Positions 8,691 to 20,705 of a stretch of 64,000 nt of DNA are shown in pieces. The stretch comes from Mesorhizobium sp. SARCC-RB16n (GTDB lineage Bacteria > Pseudomonadota > Alphaproteobacteria > Rhizobiales > Rhizobiaceae). Each line of letters opens with the position of its first letter. Within the stretch, counting starts at the first letter, position 1. The stretch lies in the NCBI RefSeq assembly GCF_008520305.1, contig NZ_ML703268.1, positions 150,784 through 214,783 of the forward strand, written 5' to 3'. The translations under genes were made by a program, and so were the position numbers. Below the pieces are notes generated by a model. That model saw nothing but the letters and a program-made list of their open reading frames with translations. It ran no database searches and was not told the DNA's origin.

Positions 8691-8846
8691 GGCGGGTTCT
8701 CCTTTGCTGTCATGGAAACGCCGCGCTTCGGCGGCGGTTCCAGCGACAGGGCTCGTTCCGGTCCGCACGATGCCAGCCGGTAGCCGGCCTTGGCGATTTT
8801 CGTTGGTAGCCTTCCCGTGTCCGGAACCCCAGTGTAGGACGGCTGA

Positions 8847-10229
8847 ATGAAATCCCTGACCGATCCCTCACAGGCTCTCTCCACTGGCCTGACGAAAATC
8901 CGCACCGAATTGCACGTGCCGGACGGATTTCCGGCTGATGTGGTTGCCGCGGCGGAGGCGGCGGCCAAACGCGTGCCCGACCAGCATGCCGATCGAAGGG
9001 CGATGCCCTTCGTCACGCTCGATCCGGCTGCTTCCACCGACCTCGATCAGGCGTTCTCGATCGAGGCGAGCGGCAGTGATCTTCTGCTGCATTATGCCAT
9101 TGCCGATGTGGCCTGGTTCGTCCAGGACGGCGACACGGTGGATCTCGAAGCCTGGACGCGGGGCGAGACACTTTACTTGCCAGACGGCAAGGCCGGGCTC
9201 TACCCGCCGGTGATTGCCGAGGGTGCGGCAAGCCTGTTGCCGGATGGACCCCGTCCAGCAGTTATCTTCACGGTCCGGGTTGCGCAGGACGGTGCGACGA
9301 AGTTGGACGGCGCGGAGCGGGCAATCATTCAAAACCGCGCCAAGCTCGCGTACGACAGCGTGCAGGCGTCCGACGTCCCGGCCGGCTTCGCCGAAATGGC
9401 GCGGCGCATGGCGACGAACGAACAGCGCCGCGGGGCTTCCCGCGTCGATCCGCCCGAGCAGGAGGTAGAAAGACTTGCCGATGGCACATACCGGCTTTCG
9501 TTCAGACCGCTGCTGCAATCCGAGCAGGACAACGCCGCGCTTTCGCTGGCCGCCAACATGGCGATTGCCGATGCCATGCTTGCGCATCATACCGGCTTGT
9601 TCCGGGTGATGTCGGGGCCGGATGCCTTCAAGGTTCAAAGGTTGCGCAACGCGGCACAGGCTCTCGGACTGTCCTGGCCGGCCTCCACCAGCTTGCGAGA
9701 CTATCAGCGAACCCTCGATCCGACCGATCCGCAACAGGCGGCGCTGATGCTGGAAATCCGCCATGCAAGCCCCGGCGCGTCTTATCAACCCTATCACGAT
9801 GGCGTTGTCCCCTGGCATGAGGCCCTGGCCGCCACCTATGCCCATGCAACGGCGCCACTCAGGCGACTTGCCGATCGCTATGTCGTGCGCTGCGCGCTGG
9901 CTATCGCCAACGGCCAGCCCGTGCCACAGGCTGTCACCGACGCGTTCGCCAGATTGCCGAAGACGATGGGACGTGCGGATAGCCGCGCTTCGCTGATCAA
10001 CCACGCGGCCATCGACCTTGCCGAGGCAATAATGCTGGAAGGCCGCGAGGGTGAGACGTTCAAGGCCGTCGTCACCGACTTCGTCGACCACGGCGTGCGC
10101 GTTCAGCTTGCCGACATGCCTGTCGTCGCCACCGTAAAGGCCTCCGGCCTCAGACAGGGCGACGGTCTGACGCTAAGGCTGGTCCTAGCCGATCCGGATC
10201 GACGCAGCATCGTCTTCGAACCTGTTTGA
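8847..10229 (+). CDS. RNB-domain ribonuclease (RNase II/R family, catalytic domain only)
   Basis: This 460-residue protein contains the RNB exoribonuclease core. [16 protein letters not shown] near residue 60 carries the Mg-binding aspartates, and [12 protein letters not shown] follows. [32 protein letters not shown] near 320-350 is the typical C-terminal RNB arginine motif. It lacks obvious N-terminal cold-shock and C-terminal S1 domains seen in full RNase R (700+ aa), so it is a short RNB form common in alphaproteobacteria. Predicted role is 3' to 5' RNA decay. Its 3' end overlaps the convergent murI by 45 bases. Confidence 0.88.
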   Translation: MKSLTDPSQALSTGLTKIRTELHVPDGFPADVVAAAEAAAKRVPDQHADRRAMPFVTLDPAASTDLDQAFSIEASGSDLLLHYAIADVAWFVQDGDTVDLEAWTRGETLYLPDGKAGLYPPVIAEGAASLLPDGPRPAVIFTVRVAQDGATKLDGAERAIIQNRAKLAYDSVQASDVPAGFAEMARRMATNEQRRGASRVDPPEQEVERLADGTYRLSFRPLLQSEQDNAALSLAANMAIADAMLAHHTGLFRVMSGPDAFKVQRLRNAAQALGLSWPASTSLRDYQRTLDPTDPQQAALMLEIRHASPGASYQPYHDGVVPWHEALAATYAHATAPLRRLADRYVVRCALAIANGQPVPQAVTDAFARLPKTMGRADSRASLINHAAIDLAEAIMLEGREGETFKAVVTDFVDHGVRVQLADMPVVATVKASGLRQGDGLTLRLVLADPDRRSIVFEPV

Positions 10230-11042
10230 GTGGCGGGCACCTCCGCCACTATCCAAGTGCACGGTCAGCCCAAATCCCTGCATAAGGCGGCTGACGGCGA
10301 AATCCGCCTTGCCCGAGGTGAACACCGCGATATCGGGCTCGCCTTGCGGCAGAGCTCCATCGATGGGCGGCAGCAGCGAAAGGGCACGGCGAGCGATCGC
10401 CTCGGCCGGATCGATCCAGTCGACCGGCCAGGGCGCGGTCTTGCGCATGCGATTGACCAGAAAGGGATAGTGCGTGCAGGCCAGCACGACGATATCGGTG
10501 CGCATGCCGTCGCGCTCGATGAAGCATGGCGCGATCTCGGCGCGCACGGCCTCCTCGTCGACGAAGCCCTCGCGCATGTAGGCCTCGGACAGGCCCGCCA
10601 GCCTGTCACTGGCGACCAAGCGGACATGGCATTTCTGCGCCCATTTGCTGATCAGGTCGCGCGTGTACTGGCGCTTTACCGTGCCCGGCGTCGCCAGCAC
10701 CGAGACCAGGCCCGAGCGCGTACGCTCCGCCGCCGGCTTGACCGCAGGTACCGTGCCGACAAAGGGATGGCCCGGAAATCTTTCGCGCAAAGCGTCGATC
10801 ACCAGCGTCGAGGCGGTGTTGCAGGCAATGACCGAAATGGCCGGCGCAAAGCGGTCGAGCAATTTGGCGAACAGCTCCAGTATATGGGTCCGCAGCGCCG
10901 GCTCTTCCCAGGCGCCAAAAGGAAAAGCGGCATCGTCGGCGACATAGATGAAGCGCCGGTCGGGCATCAGGACGCGCGCCTCACGCAACACGGTGAGCCC
11001 GCCGACGCCGGAATCGAACATCAGGATCGGCTGCTCAGTCAT
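10185..11042 (-). CDS. murI: Glutamate racemase
   Basis: MurI makes D-glutamate for peptidoglycan. The 285-residue protein has [10 protein letters not shown] near residue 9 and the two catalytic cysteines in ACNTAS (C74) and ACTHYPF (C189). The ATG at 11042 matches the family start and overlaps the upstream trmJ-like gene by 8 bases, so the two are probably co-transcribed. The C-terminal end runs 45 bases into the convergent RNB gene; the last about 25 residues are beyond the conserved core. Confidence 0.96.
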   Translation of the reverse strand: MTEQPILMFDSGVGGLTVLREARVLMPDRRFIYVADDAAFPFGAWEEPALRTHILELFAKLLDRFAPAISVIACNTASTLVIDALRERFPGHPFVGTVPAVKPAAERTRSGLVSVLATPGTVKRQYTRDLISKWAQKCHVRLVASDRLAGLSEAYMREGFVDEEAVRAEIAPCFIERDGMRTDIVVLACTHYPFLVNRMRKTAPWPVDWIDPAEAIARRALSLLPPIDGALPQGEPDIAVFTSGKADFAVSRLMQGFGLTVHLDSGGGARHSNRFEDDAASIRIG

Positions 11043-11964
11043 TGTCGGTTCCCTTGCCGCCAAGTGGCGGCGTGTCCGCGTCGTCGCCGTTGGCGTCCGG
11101 CACCTGGCCAGCCGCCTCCGCCTTGCGGGCGCGCGCGGCTGCCGCTGGCAAACGCCTCGGATCATCGCCCGGTGAGCCATCGCCGCGCGGCATCGCCGGC
11201 GAAAACCGGTCGAGCGACGAGATGATGCCGCGCAACACCTTGAGCTCCGGTTCGGCAAAGCCGGCGCGCGTCAGCACGGCGCGCAGATTGTCGACCATCT
11301 TCGGCTTCTTCGGCGCCGGCCGGAAATAGCCGCGCGCTTCCAACGCGCCTTCCAGATAGGCGAACAGGCCGTGCAATTCTTCCTTGCTTGCCGGCTTCAT
11401 CTCCGGCCCCGAAAAATTGGTCCTGGTTTCGTCCTCCAGGCCCGACTTCATCCACTCATAGGACATCAGCAAGGCCGCCTGGGCGATGTTGAGCGAGGAG
11501 AAATCGGGGTCGACCGGAAAAGTGACGATCTCGTCGGCGAGGCCAACCTCGTCATTGTAGAGACCGAAGCGTTCGCGTCCAAACAGGATGCCGGTGCGCT
11601 GCCCCATTCCGTGACGGGCGCGCAGCATCCTTCCCGCCTCCACCGGGCCGCGAACGGATTTGAAACCGTCGCGCTGCCTGGCGGTGGTGGCGAAGACGAA
11701 GTTCAGATCAGCGAGCGCCGAGGCCAGATCCTCGTAAACGGTGACGGCATCGATGACATGGTCGGCACGGCTGGCGGCGGCGCGTGCTTTCTCGCTCGGC
11801 CAGCCGTCGCGCGGGTTGACCAGGCGCAGCTCCGACAGTCCGAAATTGGCCATGGCGCGGGCGACCATGCCGATGTTCTCGCCGAGCTGCGGCTCGACGA
11901 GGATGATCGCCGGGCCGGCGGCTGCGGGGTTGGCGGGGTCTTTGGTGATGGGCATGACTGTCAA
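11035..11964 (-). CDS. trmJ: tRNA/rRNA methyltransferase, TrmJ/SpoU family
   Basis: This is a SPOUT-fold 2'-O-ribose methyltransferase, 309 aa. The N-terminal motif [35 protein letters not shown] in the middle and [15 protein letters not shown] are the three SpoU motifs that form the knot and SAM site. The TrmJ group modifies position 32 of tRNAs. A charged C-terminal tail follows residue 260. The start could be 11964 or the ATG at 11955. It overlaps murI by 8 bases. Confidence 0.9.
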   Translation of the reverse strand: MTVMPITKDPANPAAAGPAIILVEPQLGENIGMVARAMANFGLSELRLVNPRDGWPSEKARAAASRADHVIDAVTVYEDLASALADLNFVFATTARQRDGFKSVRGPVEAGRMLRARHGMGQRTGILFGRERFGLYNDEVGLADEIVTFPVDPDFSSLNIAQAALLMSYEWMKSGLEDETRTNFSGPEMKPASKEELHGLFAYLEGALEARGYFRPAPKKPKMVDNLRAVLTRAGFAEPELKVLRGIISSLDRFSPAMPRGDGSPGDDPRRLPAAAARARKAEAAGQVPDANGDDADTPPLGGKGTDND

Positions 11965-12169
11965 TGAACTGCTGTTTGCGGCATTTCAGCGTCCCCTGCC
12001 ATATTCGGCCGCGAAAATGAAGCATTCGCAAATGAAGGCGGCCATGCCTCACATTCGTGACCGATCGCCGTTTGCGTGGCCAAAAACGCTTTGGTATACG
12101 GGCGCAATCTCCCGGCCGAACGCCACGCGGGCAAGGCCGTCCCATTCCCAGCAACGAGGCATTCTTTCC

Positions 12170-13381
12170 ATGGCGAAGATCAAGGTGGCGAACCCGGTCG
12201 TCGAACTCGACGGCGACGAGATGACCCGCATCATCTGGCAGTTCATCAAGGACAAGCTGATCCACCCTTATCTCGACCTCAAGCTCGAATATTACGACCT
12301 CGGTATCGAGCACCGCGACGCCACCAACGATCAGGTGACGATCGATTCGGCCAACGCCATCAAGAAATACGGCGTCGGCGTGAAATGCGCGACGATCACC
12401 CCCGACGAGCAACGCGTCGAGGAATTCAAGCTGAAGAAGATGTGGAAATCGCCGAACGGCACCATCCGCAACATTTTGGGCGGCACCATCTTCCGCGAGC
12501 CGATCATCATGAAGAACGTGCCGCGCCTGGTGCCCGGCTGGACCAAGCCGATCATCGTCGGTCGTCATGCCTTCGGCGACCAGTATCGCGCCACCGATTT
12601 CCGCTTCCCCGGCAAGGGCAAGCTGACGATCAAGTTCGTCGGCGAGGACGGCCAGGTGATCGAGCATGACGTGTACGATGCGCCCGGCGCCGGCGTCGCC
12701 ATGGCCATGTACAATCTCGACGAGTCGATCCGCGAATTTGCCCGGGCGTCGCTGAACTACGGCCTGCTACGCAACTATCCGGTTTACCTGTCGACCAAGA
12801 ACACCATCCTCAAGGCCTATGACGGCCGCTTCAAGGACATTTTCCAGGAGGTCTACGAGGCTGAATTCGAGGCCGAGTTCAAGTCGAAGAAGCTGTGGTA
12901 CGAGCACCGGCTGATCGACGACATGGTGGCGTCGAGCCTGAAATGGTCGGGCGGCTATGTCTGGGCCTGCAAGAACTATGACGGCGACGTGCAGTCCGAC
13001 ACGGTGGCGCAAGGTTTCGGTTCGCTCGGCCTGATGACCTCGGTGCTGATGACGCCGGACGGCAAGACCGTCGAAGCCGAAGCCGCGCACGGCACCGTCA
13101 CCCGCCACTACCGCCAGCATCAGAAGGGCGAGGAAACCTCGACCAATTCGATCGCCTCGATCTTCGCTTGGACGCGCGGCCTCGCGCACCGCGCCAAGCT
13201 CGACGACAACGCCGACCTGAAGCGCTTCGCCGAGACGCTGGAAAAGGTCTGCATCCAGACCGTCGAGTCCGGCTTCATGACCAAGGACCTGTCGTTGCTG
13301 ATCGGCCCCGACCAGCCCTGGCTATCGACCACCGGCTTCCTCGACAAGATCGACGAGAACTTGCAGAAGGCGATGGCGTAA
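12170..13381 (+). CDS. icd: NADP-dependent isocitrate dehydrogenase
   Basis: This TCA-cycle enzyme converts isocitrate to 2-oxoglutarate with NADP. The 403-residue sequence [20 protein letters not shown] is the eukaryote-like homodimeric IDH subfamily usual in rhizobia. GTIFREPI and [19 protein letters not shown] bind substrate, LIDDMVA the metal, and [13 protein letters not shown] is the NADP region. The frame is open upstream to 11741, but the ATG at 12170 gives the conserved N-terminus. A GST gene follows 16 bases later. Confidence 0.97.
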   Translation: MAKIKVANPVVELDGDEMTRIIWQFIKDKLIHPYLDLKLEYYDLGIEHRDATNDQVTIDSANAIKKYGVGVKCATITPDEQRVEEFKLKKMWKSPNGTIRNILGGTIFREPIIMKNVPRLVPGWTKPIIVGRHAFGDQYRATDFRFPGKGKLTIKFVGEDGQVIEHDVYDAPGAGVAMAMYNLDESIREFARASLNYGLLRNYPVYLSTKNTILKAYDGRFKDIFQEVYEAEFEAEFKSKKLWYEHRLIDDMVASSLKWSGGYVWACKNYDGDVQSDTVAQGFGSLGLMTSVLMTPDGKTVEAEAAHGTVTRHYRQHQKGEETSTNSIASIFAWTRGLAHRAKLDDNADLKRFAETLEKVCIQTVESGFMTKDLSLLIGPDQPWLSTTGFLDKIDENLQKAMA

Positions 13382-13397
13382 GCAGCCTCGAGGACAA

Positions 13398-14024
13398 ATG
13401 GGCAAGCCGGTCGTCTACGGCGCGGACTACAGCGTCTATGTGCGCATCGTCCGGCTTGCGCTCGAGGAGAAAGGCGTCGCCTACGACCTCGTGCCGGTGG
13501 ACATTTTTGCGGAGGGTGGCGCGCCGGCATGGTACGGCGAACGCCATCCTTTCGGCCGCATCCCGGCCTTCGAACATGATGGCTTTCGGCTCTTCGAGGC
13601 CAGCGCGATCGCGCGCTATGCCGACGAAGCTTTCGACGGTCCGGCATTGCAGCCCGCCGATGCGCGCGGCCGCGCCAGGATGGGCCAGATCATCGGCATG
13701 TTCGATGCCTATGCTTATCGGGCAATGGTGTGGGACGTCGCCGTCGAGCGGCTGGAGAAAGAAACGCCCGACGAGACGCTGACCGCCGAAGGGCTGCGCC
13801 GGGCCGAAACCGTGCTCAGGGTGCTGACGTCACTGAAGGCACAAGGGCCGTGGCTGCTTGGCGACCAGCTGACCTTGGCCGACCTGCATGCGGCGCCGAT
13901 GATTGGCTATTTCGTCAAGGTCAGCGAGGGGCGCGACTTGCTGGCGCGGTTTGCGGATATCCGGGACTGGTACGCGCGTGTCTCGGTGCGTGCAAGCTTT
14001 GCGCGCACCGACAAGGTTGGTTGA
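13398..14024 (+). CDS. Glutathione S-transferase family protein
   Basis: The 208-residue protein has a thioredoxin-like N-terminal domain (VVYGADYSVYVRIVRLALEE, then FGRIPAFEHDGFRLFEASAIARY with the cis-proline and the Glu-Ala-Ser glutathione site) and an all-helical C-terminal domain with LGDQLTLADLHAAPM. It is a soluble glutathione-dependent transferase or detoxifier; the substrate is unknown. It sits 16 bp after icd on the same strand and may be co-transcribed with it. Confidence 0.92.
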   Translation: MGKPVVYGADYSVYVRIVRLALEEKGVAYDLVPVDIFAEGGAPAWYGERHPFGRIPAFEHDGFRLFEASAIARYADEAFDGPALQPADARGRARMGQIIGMFDAYAYRAMVWDVAVERLEKETPDETLTAEGLRRAETVLRVLTSLKAQGPWLLGDQLTLADLHAAPMIGYFVKVSEGRDLLARFADIRDWYARVSVRASFARTDKVG

Positions 14025-14041
14025 TAAGTCCAATCCGACGC

Positions 14042-16708
14042 TTACGCTGCCTCCAGCGCCGCCCTTACCGCGGCGATCGCATCATTGGCTTTTGACGCAT
14101 CCGGGCCACCGGCCTGGGCCATGTCGGGACGGCCGCCGCCGCCCTGCCCGCCCAATGCGGCGGAGGCCACGCGCACCAGGTCGACGGCGCTGAAGCGGCT
14201 GACGAGATCATCGGTGACGGCGACCACGACACTTGCCTTGTTGTCCTCGCCAGCGCCAACGAACACGACGACGCCAGAGCCCAACGAAGTCTTCCCGGCA
14301 TCGGCCAGCGGCTTCAGGTCCTTCGGCGAAACGCCGGAAACCGCCTTGCCGAGGAAGCCGACACCAGCGACGATCTCGTTGGCGGCTGGGGCATCGGCCG
14401 GCGACCCGCCGCCCAGCGCCAGCTTCTTGCGCGCTTCGGTCAGGTCCTTCTCGAGCTTCTTGCGCTCTTCGAGCAGCGCTTCGACGCGCGCCGGCACATC
14501 TGCCGGCGAGATCTTCAGCGTGGCGGCGGCCGCCTTCAGCCGCCTGTCCTGCTCGTCGAGATGTTTTCGCGCGGCCTCACCGGTCAACGCCTCGATGCGG
14601 CGCACGCCTGCGGCGACCGCACCGTCCGAGACGATGCGCACCAGGCCGATATCACCGGTCGCCCTGACATGCGTGCCGCCGCAGAGTTCGACCGAATAAG
14701 GCCGGTTGGCCTTGGCGCCATGCAGACCTGTGCCCATCGACACGACCCGCACCTCATCACCATACTTCTCGCCGAACAGCGCCATGGCGCCCTCGGCGAT
14801 GGCGTCGTCGACCGACATCAGGCGCGTGGTGACCGGGCTGTTCTGGACAACGATCTCGTTGGCCATGCGCTCGACCTCTTCGAGCTCCTCGGCGGAAATC
14901 GGCTTGTTGTGCGAGATGTCGAAACGCAGGCGCTCGGGGGCGACCAGCGAGCCCTTCTGCGCGACATGGGTGCCCAGCACCTCGCGCAGCGCCTCATGGA
15001 TTAGATGCGTCGCGGAGTGATTAGCGCGCAGCCTGGAGCGGCGTGCATGATCGACCTTCAGTTCGACCGCGGCACCCGTCTTGACCGTGCCGGCAATCAC
15101 CTTGCCCAGATGCACGAACAGACCATCGGCCTTCTTCTGGGTATCGGAGATCTCGATCGAGAACCCCTCGCCTGACATCAAGCCGGTGTCACCCATCTGG
15201 CCGCCGGATTCGCCATAGAACGGCGTCTGGTTGACGATCACGGCGACCGCATCGCCCTTGGCGGCGCTGTCGACGGTCTTGCCGTCCTTGACCAGCGCCT
15301 GGATAAGGCCCTCAGCCTGCTCGGTTTCGTAGCCGAGGAATTCCGTGGCGCCGGTCTTTTCACGCACGGAGAACCAAACCGTCTCGGTGGCGGCCTCGCC
15401 GGACCCGGCCCAGTGCTTACGCGCCTCCGCCTTCTGCTGCTCCATCGCATTGGTGAATCCGGCAAGATCGACCGAAATGCTGCGCTGCCGCAGCGCATCC
15501 TGCGTCAGGTCGAGCGGGAAACCATAGGTGTCATAGAGCTTGAATGCCGTTTCGCCATCCAGCATGTCGCCAGCGCCGAGCTTCTCCGTCGCCTCGGAGA
15601 GCAGGCCGAGGCCGCGCACCAGCGTCTTGCGAAAGCGTGTCTCCTCGAGTTTCAGGGTCTCGGTAATCATCGTTTCGCCACGCACCAGTTCCGGATAGGC
15701 CTGGCCCATCTCGCGCACCAGGGCCGGCACCAGTTTCCACATCAACGGATCGCGGGCGCCGAGCAGCTGCGCATGGCGCATGGCGCGGCGCATGATGCGG
15801 CGCAGCACATAGCCGCGGCCTTCATTCGACGGCAGCACGCCGTCGGCGACCAGGAAGGAGGATGAGCGCAGGTGATCGGCAATGACGCGATAGGACGCCA
15901 CCGTTTCGGCGTCGGGCGCGCGCCCAAGCGCGGAGGACGCCGCATCGATCAAATGACGGAACAGGTCGGTCTCGAAGACGCTTTCCACCCCTTGCAGGAT
16001 GGATGCCATGCGCTCCAGGCCCATGCCGGTGTCGATCGACGGGCGCGGCAGGTCGACGCGCTCCTCTTTCGTCAGCTGCTCGTACTGCATGAACACCAGG
16101 TTCCAGAATTCGAGGAACCGGTCGCCGTCCTCCTCGGGACTGCCCGGAGGGCCACCCCATATGTGCTCGCCACGGTCGATGAAGATTTCCGAGCAGGGGC
16201 CGCAGGGGCCGGTGTCGCCCATCGCCCAGAAATTGTCCGAGGTCGCGATCCGGATGATGCGATCGTCGGAGAAACCGGCGATCTTCTTCCAGAAGCCGGC
16301 CGCCTCATCGTCCGTATGATAGACGGTGACCAGCAGCTTGTCCTTCTTCAGCCCGAACTCCCTGGTGATGAGGTTCCAGGCAAGCTCGATGGCGCGCTCC
16401 TTGAAATAGTCGCCGAAGGAAAAATTGCCGAGCATCTCGAAGAAGGTCAGATGGCGCGCGGTATAGCCGACATTGTCGAGATCGTTGTGCTTGCCACCGG
16501 CGCGAACGCTTTTCTGGGCCGTGGTGGCACGCGAATAAGGCCGCTTCTCCAAGCCGGTGAAGACGTTCTTGAACTGCACCATGCCGGCATTGGTGAACAT
16601 CAAGGTCGGATCGTTGCGCGGCACGAGCGGGCTCGAGGCCACGACCTCGTGGCCTTCCTTGCGGAAATAGTCGAGAAAGGTCGACCGGATCTCGTTCACG
16701 CCACTCAT
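14042..16708 (-). CDS. alaS: Alanyl-tRNA synthetase
   Basis: The 888-residue enzyme charges tRNA-Ala. The class II catalytic core begins at [15 protein letters not shown] with [13 protein letters not shown] (motif 2). The editing domain carries HSATHLIHE and CGGTH zinc/editing motifs. A C-terminal DHHA1-type domain ends with [18 protein letters not shown]. The frame runs upstream to 16870, but the ATG at 16708 matches the family start. It is downstream of recA on the same strand, as is usual in alphaproteobacteria, separated by a terminator. Confidence 0.97.
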   Translation of the reverse strand: MSGVNEIRSTFLDYFRKEGHEVVASSPLVPRNDPTLMFTNAGMVQFKNVFTGLEKRPYSRATTAQKSVRAGGKHNDLDNVGYTARHLTFFEMLGNFSFGDYFKERAIELAWNLITREFGLKKDKLLVTVYHTDDEAAGFWKKIAGFSDDRIIRIATSDNFWAMGDTGPCGPCSEIFIDRGEHIWGGPPGSPEEDGDRFLEFWNLVFMQYEQLTKEERVDLPRPSIDTGMGLERMASILQGVESVFETDLFRHLIDAASSALGRAPDAETVASYRVIADHLRSSSFLVADGVLPSNEGRGYVLRRIMRRAMRHAQLLGARDPLMWKLVPALVREMGQAYPELVRGETMITETLKLEETRFRKTLVRGLGLLSEATEKLGAGDMLDGETAFKLYDTYGFPLDLTQDALRQRSISVDLAGFTNAMEQQKAEARKHWAGSGEAATETVWFSVREKTGATEFLGYETEQAEGLIQALVKDGKTVDSAAKGDAVAVIVNQTPFYGESGGQMGDTGLMSGEGFSIEISDTQKKADGLFVHLGKVIAGTVKTGAAVELKVDHARRSRLRANHSATHLIHEALREVLGTHVAQKGSLVAPERLRFDISHNKPISAEELEEVERMANEIVVQNSPVTTRLMSVDDAIAEGAMALFGEKYGDEVRVVSMGTGLHGAKANRPYSVELCGGTHVRATGDIGLVRIVSDGAVAAGVRRIEALTGEAARKHLDEQDRRLKAAAATLKISPADVPARVEALLEERKKLEKDLTEARKKLALGGGSPADAPAANEIVAGVGFLGKAVSGVSPKDLKPLADAGKTSLGSGVVVFVGAGEDNKASVVVAVTDDLVSRFSAVDLVRVASAALGGQGGGGRPDMAQAGGPDASKANDAIAAVRAALEAA

Positions 16709-16872
16709 GGATACTGCCTTTTCAAGAGAGCCGCCGGCCGGACCGGCGGGAGATGGCTCAGTGTTTTCTAGAAGATGGAGTTGGCCTTTTAGCCGTAGCT
16801 CTTGACCCTGTCCAGAAACACGGAATTGGGCCAATTCACACCTTGCATCGGCACTTGCGCGGGCGCGCAAAC

Positions 16873-16903
16873 GAAAACCGCCGGCTCGAAGGCCGGCGGT
16901 TTG
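16873..16903 (-). terminator. Terminator downstream of recA
   Basis: AAACCGCCGGC (16875-16885) and GCCGGCGGTTT (16892-16902) form an 11-bp perfect stem. On the minus strand TTTTCGTTT follows. It lies about 75 bases after the recA stop and upstream of alaS. Confidence 0.8.
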
Positions 16904-16976
16904 GAACGCAGTACTAAAGAACTCTGTTACTTAAGCGTCGGATAGGCTGGATTTATGGCCAAACTCTGGCGTTGCC

Positions 16977-18077
<1,101 letters not shown>

Positions 18078-18135
18078 GATACATCACCCCTTGGTCGTCA
18101 ATGAAGGCCGGACAATCCGTAATCCCTGTCATTTT

Positions 18136-18150
18136 GTACCTTTTTTGTTC
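18136..18150. promoter_or_regulatory. Possible LexA (SOS) box upstream of recA
   Basis: GTAC-N7-GTTC (18136-18150) is one base off the alphaproteobacterial SOS motif GTTC-N7-GTTC, about 60 bases before the recA start. A second weaker match, GTTC-N7-GTCT, is at 18202-18216. Which is used, if either, is not decidable here. Confidence 0.45.
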
Positions 18151-18358
18151 TCATTTGGCAAGGGGTAGCAACCAATTGAAAAACAAGCGATATCCCGATT
18201 TGTTCTTTTTTTGTCTTGCCAAGCCGGTCAGGAACAGGCTCCGCATTGGGCCAGCCGGGCCCAGCATCCCACCCCGCCGAATCGCCGTCTTGCGTGCGAA
18301 GCTCTGTCGCGCACTCTAGCGCTTGTGCGGCTACAACAACAAAGGTCATATCGCCGCC

Positions 18359-19303
18359 ATGGTGAAATCAGCGAAGATACTGGCCGTGGGCGGCGCCCAT
18401 ATCGACCGGCGTGGCCAGGTATCCGGTCCTTATGTGCCAGCCGCCTCCAATCCCGGCACGATGCGCGAGGATGTCGGCGGTGGCGTCTTCAACGCCCTGC
18501 GCGGCATGGTGCGGCGCGGCCTCTCCGCATCGCTGCTTTCGGTGCGCGGCGGCGATGCGTCAGCCGATACGGTTTCACGGGCCATCGCCGAGGCAGGCAT
18601 CGTCGATCTGTCGGCGGTGTTCCTCGACCGTACGACGCCGAGCTACACGGCACTGCTCGACCGCGAAGGCGAACTGATCGTCGGCTTTGCCGACATGGCG
18701 CTGTACGACCTGGCCTTTCCCAAGCAGATCCGGCGCTCCAGGATACGCCAGGAAGTGGCCGCCGCCGATGCTATCCTGTGCGACGCCAATCTGCCGTCGG
18801 CCGCGCTGGAGCGGCTGCTGTCGTTAGCCGCCGGCAAACCGGTTTTCGCCATTGCGATTTCGCCGGCCAAGGTGACGCGGCTGATACCGGTGCTCGGCGG
18901 GCTGGCTCAGCTCTTCATGAACCGGCGGGAGGCCGTTGTGCTGGCTGGGGTCAATGCAAATGCCGCCGAGCGGGAGATGATCGACGGGTTGCGATGCAGC
19001 GGCCTTGCCAGCGGCGTGGTCACGGCAGGCAGTGGCCCTGTGTTGGGTTTCGACGGCACAGGCGCCTTTTCGATCGTGCCGCCTGCCCCCAGAAAAGTCG
19101 CCGATGTCACCGGCGCCGGCGACGCGCTGGCGGGTGTGACGGTGGCGGCGCTGCTGCGCGGCCTGCCGTTGCGCCAGGCCCTACGCGAAGGCGTCGCCGC
19201 GGCAACGCTCGCCATCGAAAGCGCCAACGCAGTGCCCGAATTCAACGCTGCAAGCTTCGCGGAAGCGCTGGCCCTTGTGCCGGATGCCAGGGAAGTGGCA
19301 TGA
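18359..19303 (+). CDS. psuK: PfkB family kinase, probable pseudouridine kinase
   Basis: A 314-residue ribokinase-fold sugar kinase. ILAVGGAHIDRRGQV at the N-terminus and DVTGAGDALAGVTVA near residue 255, with the catalytic Asp, are PfkB signatures. The next gene, 57 bases on, is a pseudouridine-5'-phosphate glycosidase, so phosphorylation of pseudouridine is the best inference. The frame can start at a TTG (18323); the ATG at 18359 fits better. Confidence 0.88.
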   Translation: MVKSAKILAVGGAHIDRRGQVSGPYVPAASNPGTMREDVGGGVFNALRGMVRRGLSASLLSVRGGDASADTVSRAIAEAGIVDLSAVFLDRTTPSYTALLDREGELIVGFADMALYDLAFPKQIRRSRIRQEVAAADAILCDANLPSAALERLLSLAAGKPVFAIAISPAKVTRLIPVLGGLAQLFMNRREAVVLAGVNANAAEREMIDGLRCSGLASGVVTAGSGPVLGFDGTGAFSIVPPAPRKVADVTGAGDALAGVTVAALLRGLPLRQALREGVAAATLAIESANAVPEFNAASFAEALALVPDAREVA

Positions 19304-19360
19304 GACCGGCAAATTCATAAAGCGCAGTGGATGCGCCGCACTCCGGATTGGAGATCAGAC

Positions 19361-20278
19361 ATGACGCCAGAGACCGCCCGCCCCTTCATCGATATCCACG
19401 CACCGGTGGCGCAGGCCCTGGCCGCCGGACGCCCGGTGGTGGCGCTCGAAAGCACCATCATCACCCATGGCATGCCCTATCCCGACAACGGCGCCATGGC
19501 GGCCAATGTCGAAAAGATCATTGGAGATGGCGGCGCGGTGCCGGCGACGATTGCCGTGGTCAACGGCCGCATCAAAATCGGACTTTCGGACGGCGAACGC
19601 GAATCGCTGGCGATGACGGGTGACGCCATGAAATTGTCGCGCGCCGATCTCGGCTTCGCCGTCGCGCAAGGCCGCACCGGGGGCACCACGGTCGCGGCGA
19701 CCATGATCGCGGCTGAAATGGTCGGAATAAAAGTGTTCGCCACCGGTGGCATTGGCGGCGTGCACAAGGGCGCGGAGAAGAGTTTCGACATCTCGGCCGA
19801 CCTCGATGAACTGGCGCGCACGCCGGTCATCGTCGTCTCGGCCGGCGCCAAGGCCATTCTCGACATCGAAAAGACGCTGGAGGTGCTGGAAACGCGCGGC
19901 GTGCCCGTGGTCGGCCATGGCTGCGAGACGATGCCGGCCTTCTGGTCGCGGCAGTCGCCGTTCCGGGCGCCATTGACCTTGCACAAGCCGGAAGACATCG
20001 CGCATTTCTACCAGACGCGGCAAGCGCTTGGGCTTAGCGGCGGCTTGCTGGTCGCCAATCCGGTCCCGGAAAACCACGAAATCCCCGCTGAAGAAATGGC
20101 CGGCTACATCGAAGCCGCGCAGAAGGCGGCAGAGGCGCTCAACGTTACCGGCAAAGCCGTAACGCCGTTCCTGCTGGGAAAAATCCTCGAACTCACCGGC
20201 GGCCGCAGCCTGAAGACCAACATCGCGCTGGTCGAGAACAATGCGCGATTGGCGGCTAAGATCGCCAAGGCCTTGTAG
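19361..20278 (+). CDS. psuG: Pseudouridine-5'-phosphate glycosidase
   Basis: PsuG cleaves the C-C glycosidic bond of pseudouridine phosphate to uracil and ribose-5-phosphate. The 305-residue protein has ALESTIITHGMPYP near residue 27, KLSRADLGFAVAQGRTGGTTVAATM and ATGGIGGVHKGAE, all typical. It forms a two-gene salvage operon with psuK. Start at 19361, preceded by GGAGATC. Confidence 0.96.
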   Translation: MTPETARPFIDIHAPVAQALAAGRPVVALESTIITHGMPYPDNGAMAANVEKIIGDGGAVPATIAVVNGRIKIGLSDGERESLAMTGDAMKLSRADLGFAVAQGRTGGTTVAATMIAAEMVGIKVFATGGIGGVHKGAEKSFDISADLDELARTPVIVVSAGAKAILDIEKTLEVLETRGVPVVGHGCETMPAFWSRQSPFRAPLTLHKPEDIAHFYQTRQALGLSGGLLVANPVPENHEIPAEEMAGYIEAAQKAAEALNVTGKAVTPFLLGKILELTGGRSLKTNIALVENNARLAAKIAKAL

Positions 20279-20290
20279 GGTTCCGCGCCG

Positions 20291-20614
20291 TTACCTGCCG
20301 GCCCGCAGCCCGGCTTCATAGGCGCGCCGCGCCCACACCGTCATTTCGTCAGGATCGTCGAAGGCCCTGTCGGGAATGCTCCAATAGGGCATTGCCACCA
20401 GCTTGCCATGGCGGGAGCCGGTATAGGTCCACTGCCGGCAGCCAGCGGCTTCGAAATCCGGCACGCTTTGTTCGTCCGCCTTCAGCAGCAATTCACCGCG
20501 CAGCACGATGGCGACGATGATGCCGTCGAAATAGATCCCCTTGCCGCCGAACAGTTTTCGGATGCTGACCGGGCCGAGGCCCTCGAACAGTTCCGCGATG
20601 CGCTCATTGTCCAT
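20291..20614 (-). CDS. TfoX/Sxy N-terminal domain protein
   Basis: The 107-residue protein is a stand-alone TfoX-N domain: LFEGLGPVSIRKLFGGKGIYFDG near residues 8-30 and VLRGELLLKAD. In gammaproteobacteria the domain belongs to the competence regulator Sxy. Short alphaproteobacterial versions are uncharacterised and no competence genes are nearby. It is convergent with psuG, 12 bases apart. Confidence 0.85.
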   Translation of the reverse strand: MDNERIAELFEGLGPVSIRKLFGGKGIYFDGIIVAIVLRGELLLKADEQSVPDFEAAGCRQWTYTGSRHGKLVAMPYWSIPDRAFDDPDEMTVWARRAYEAGLRAGR

Positions 20615-20705
20615 GCCACGATCATGTCACCGGCATTTGGCCTTGTCATCGCCGAAACCAAAATTCATGCTGACAGGTTGAGGCTATCCTGTCGGAGTTT
20701 TTGCC

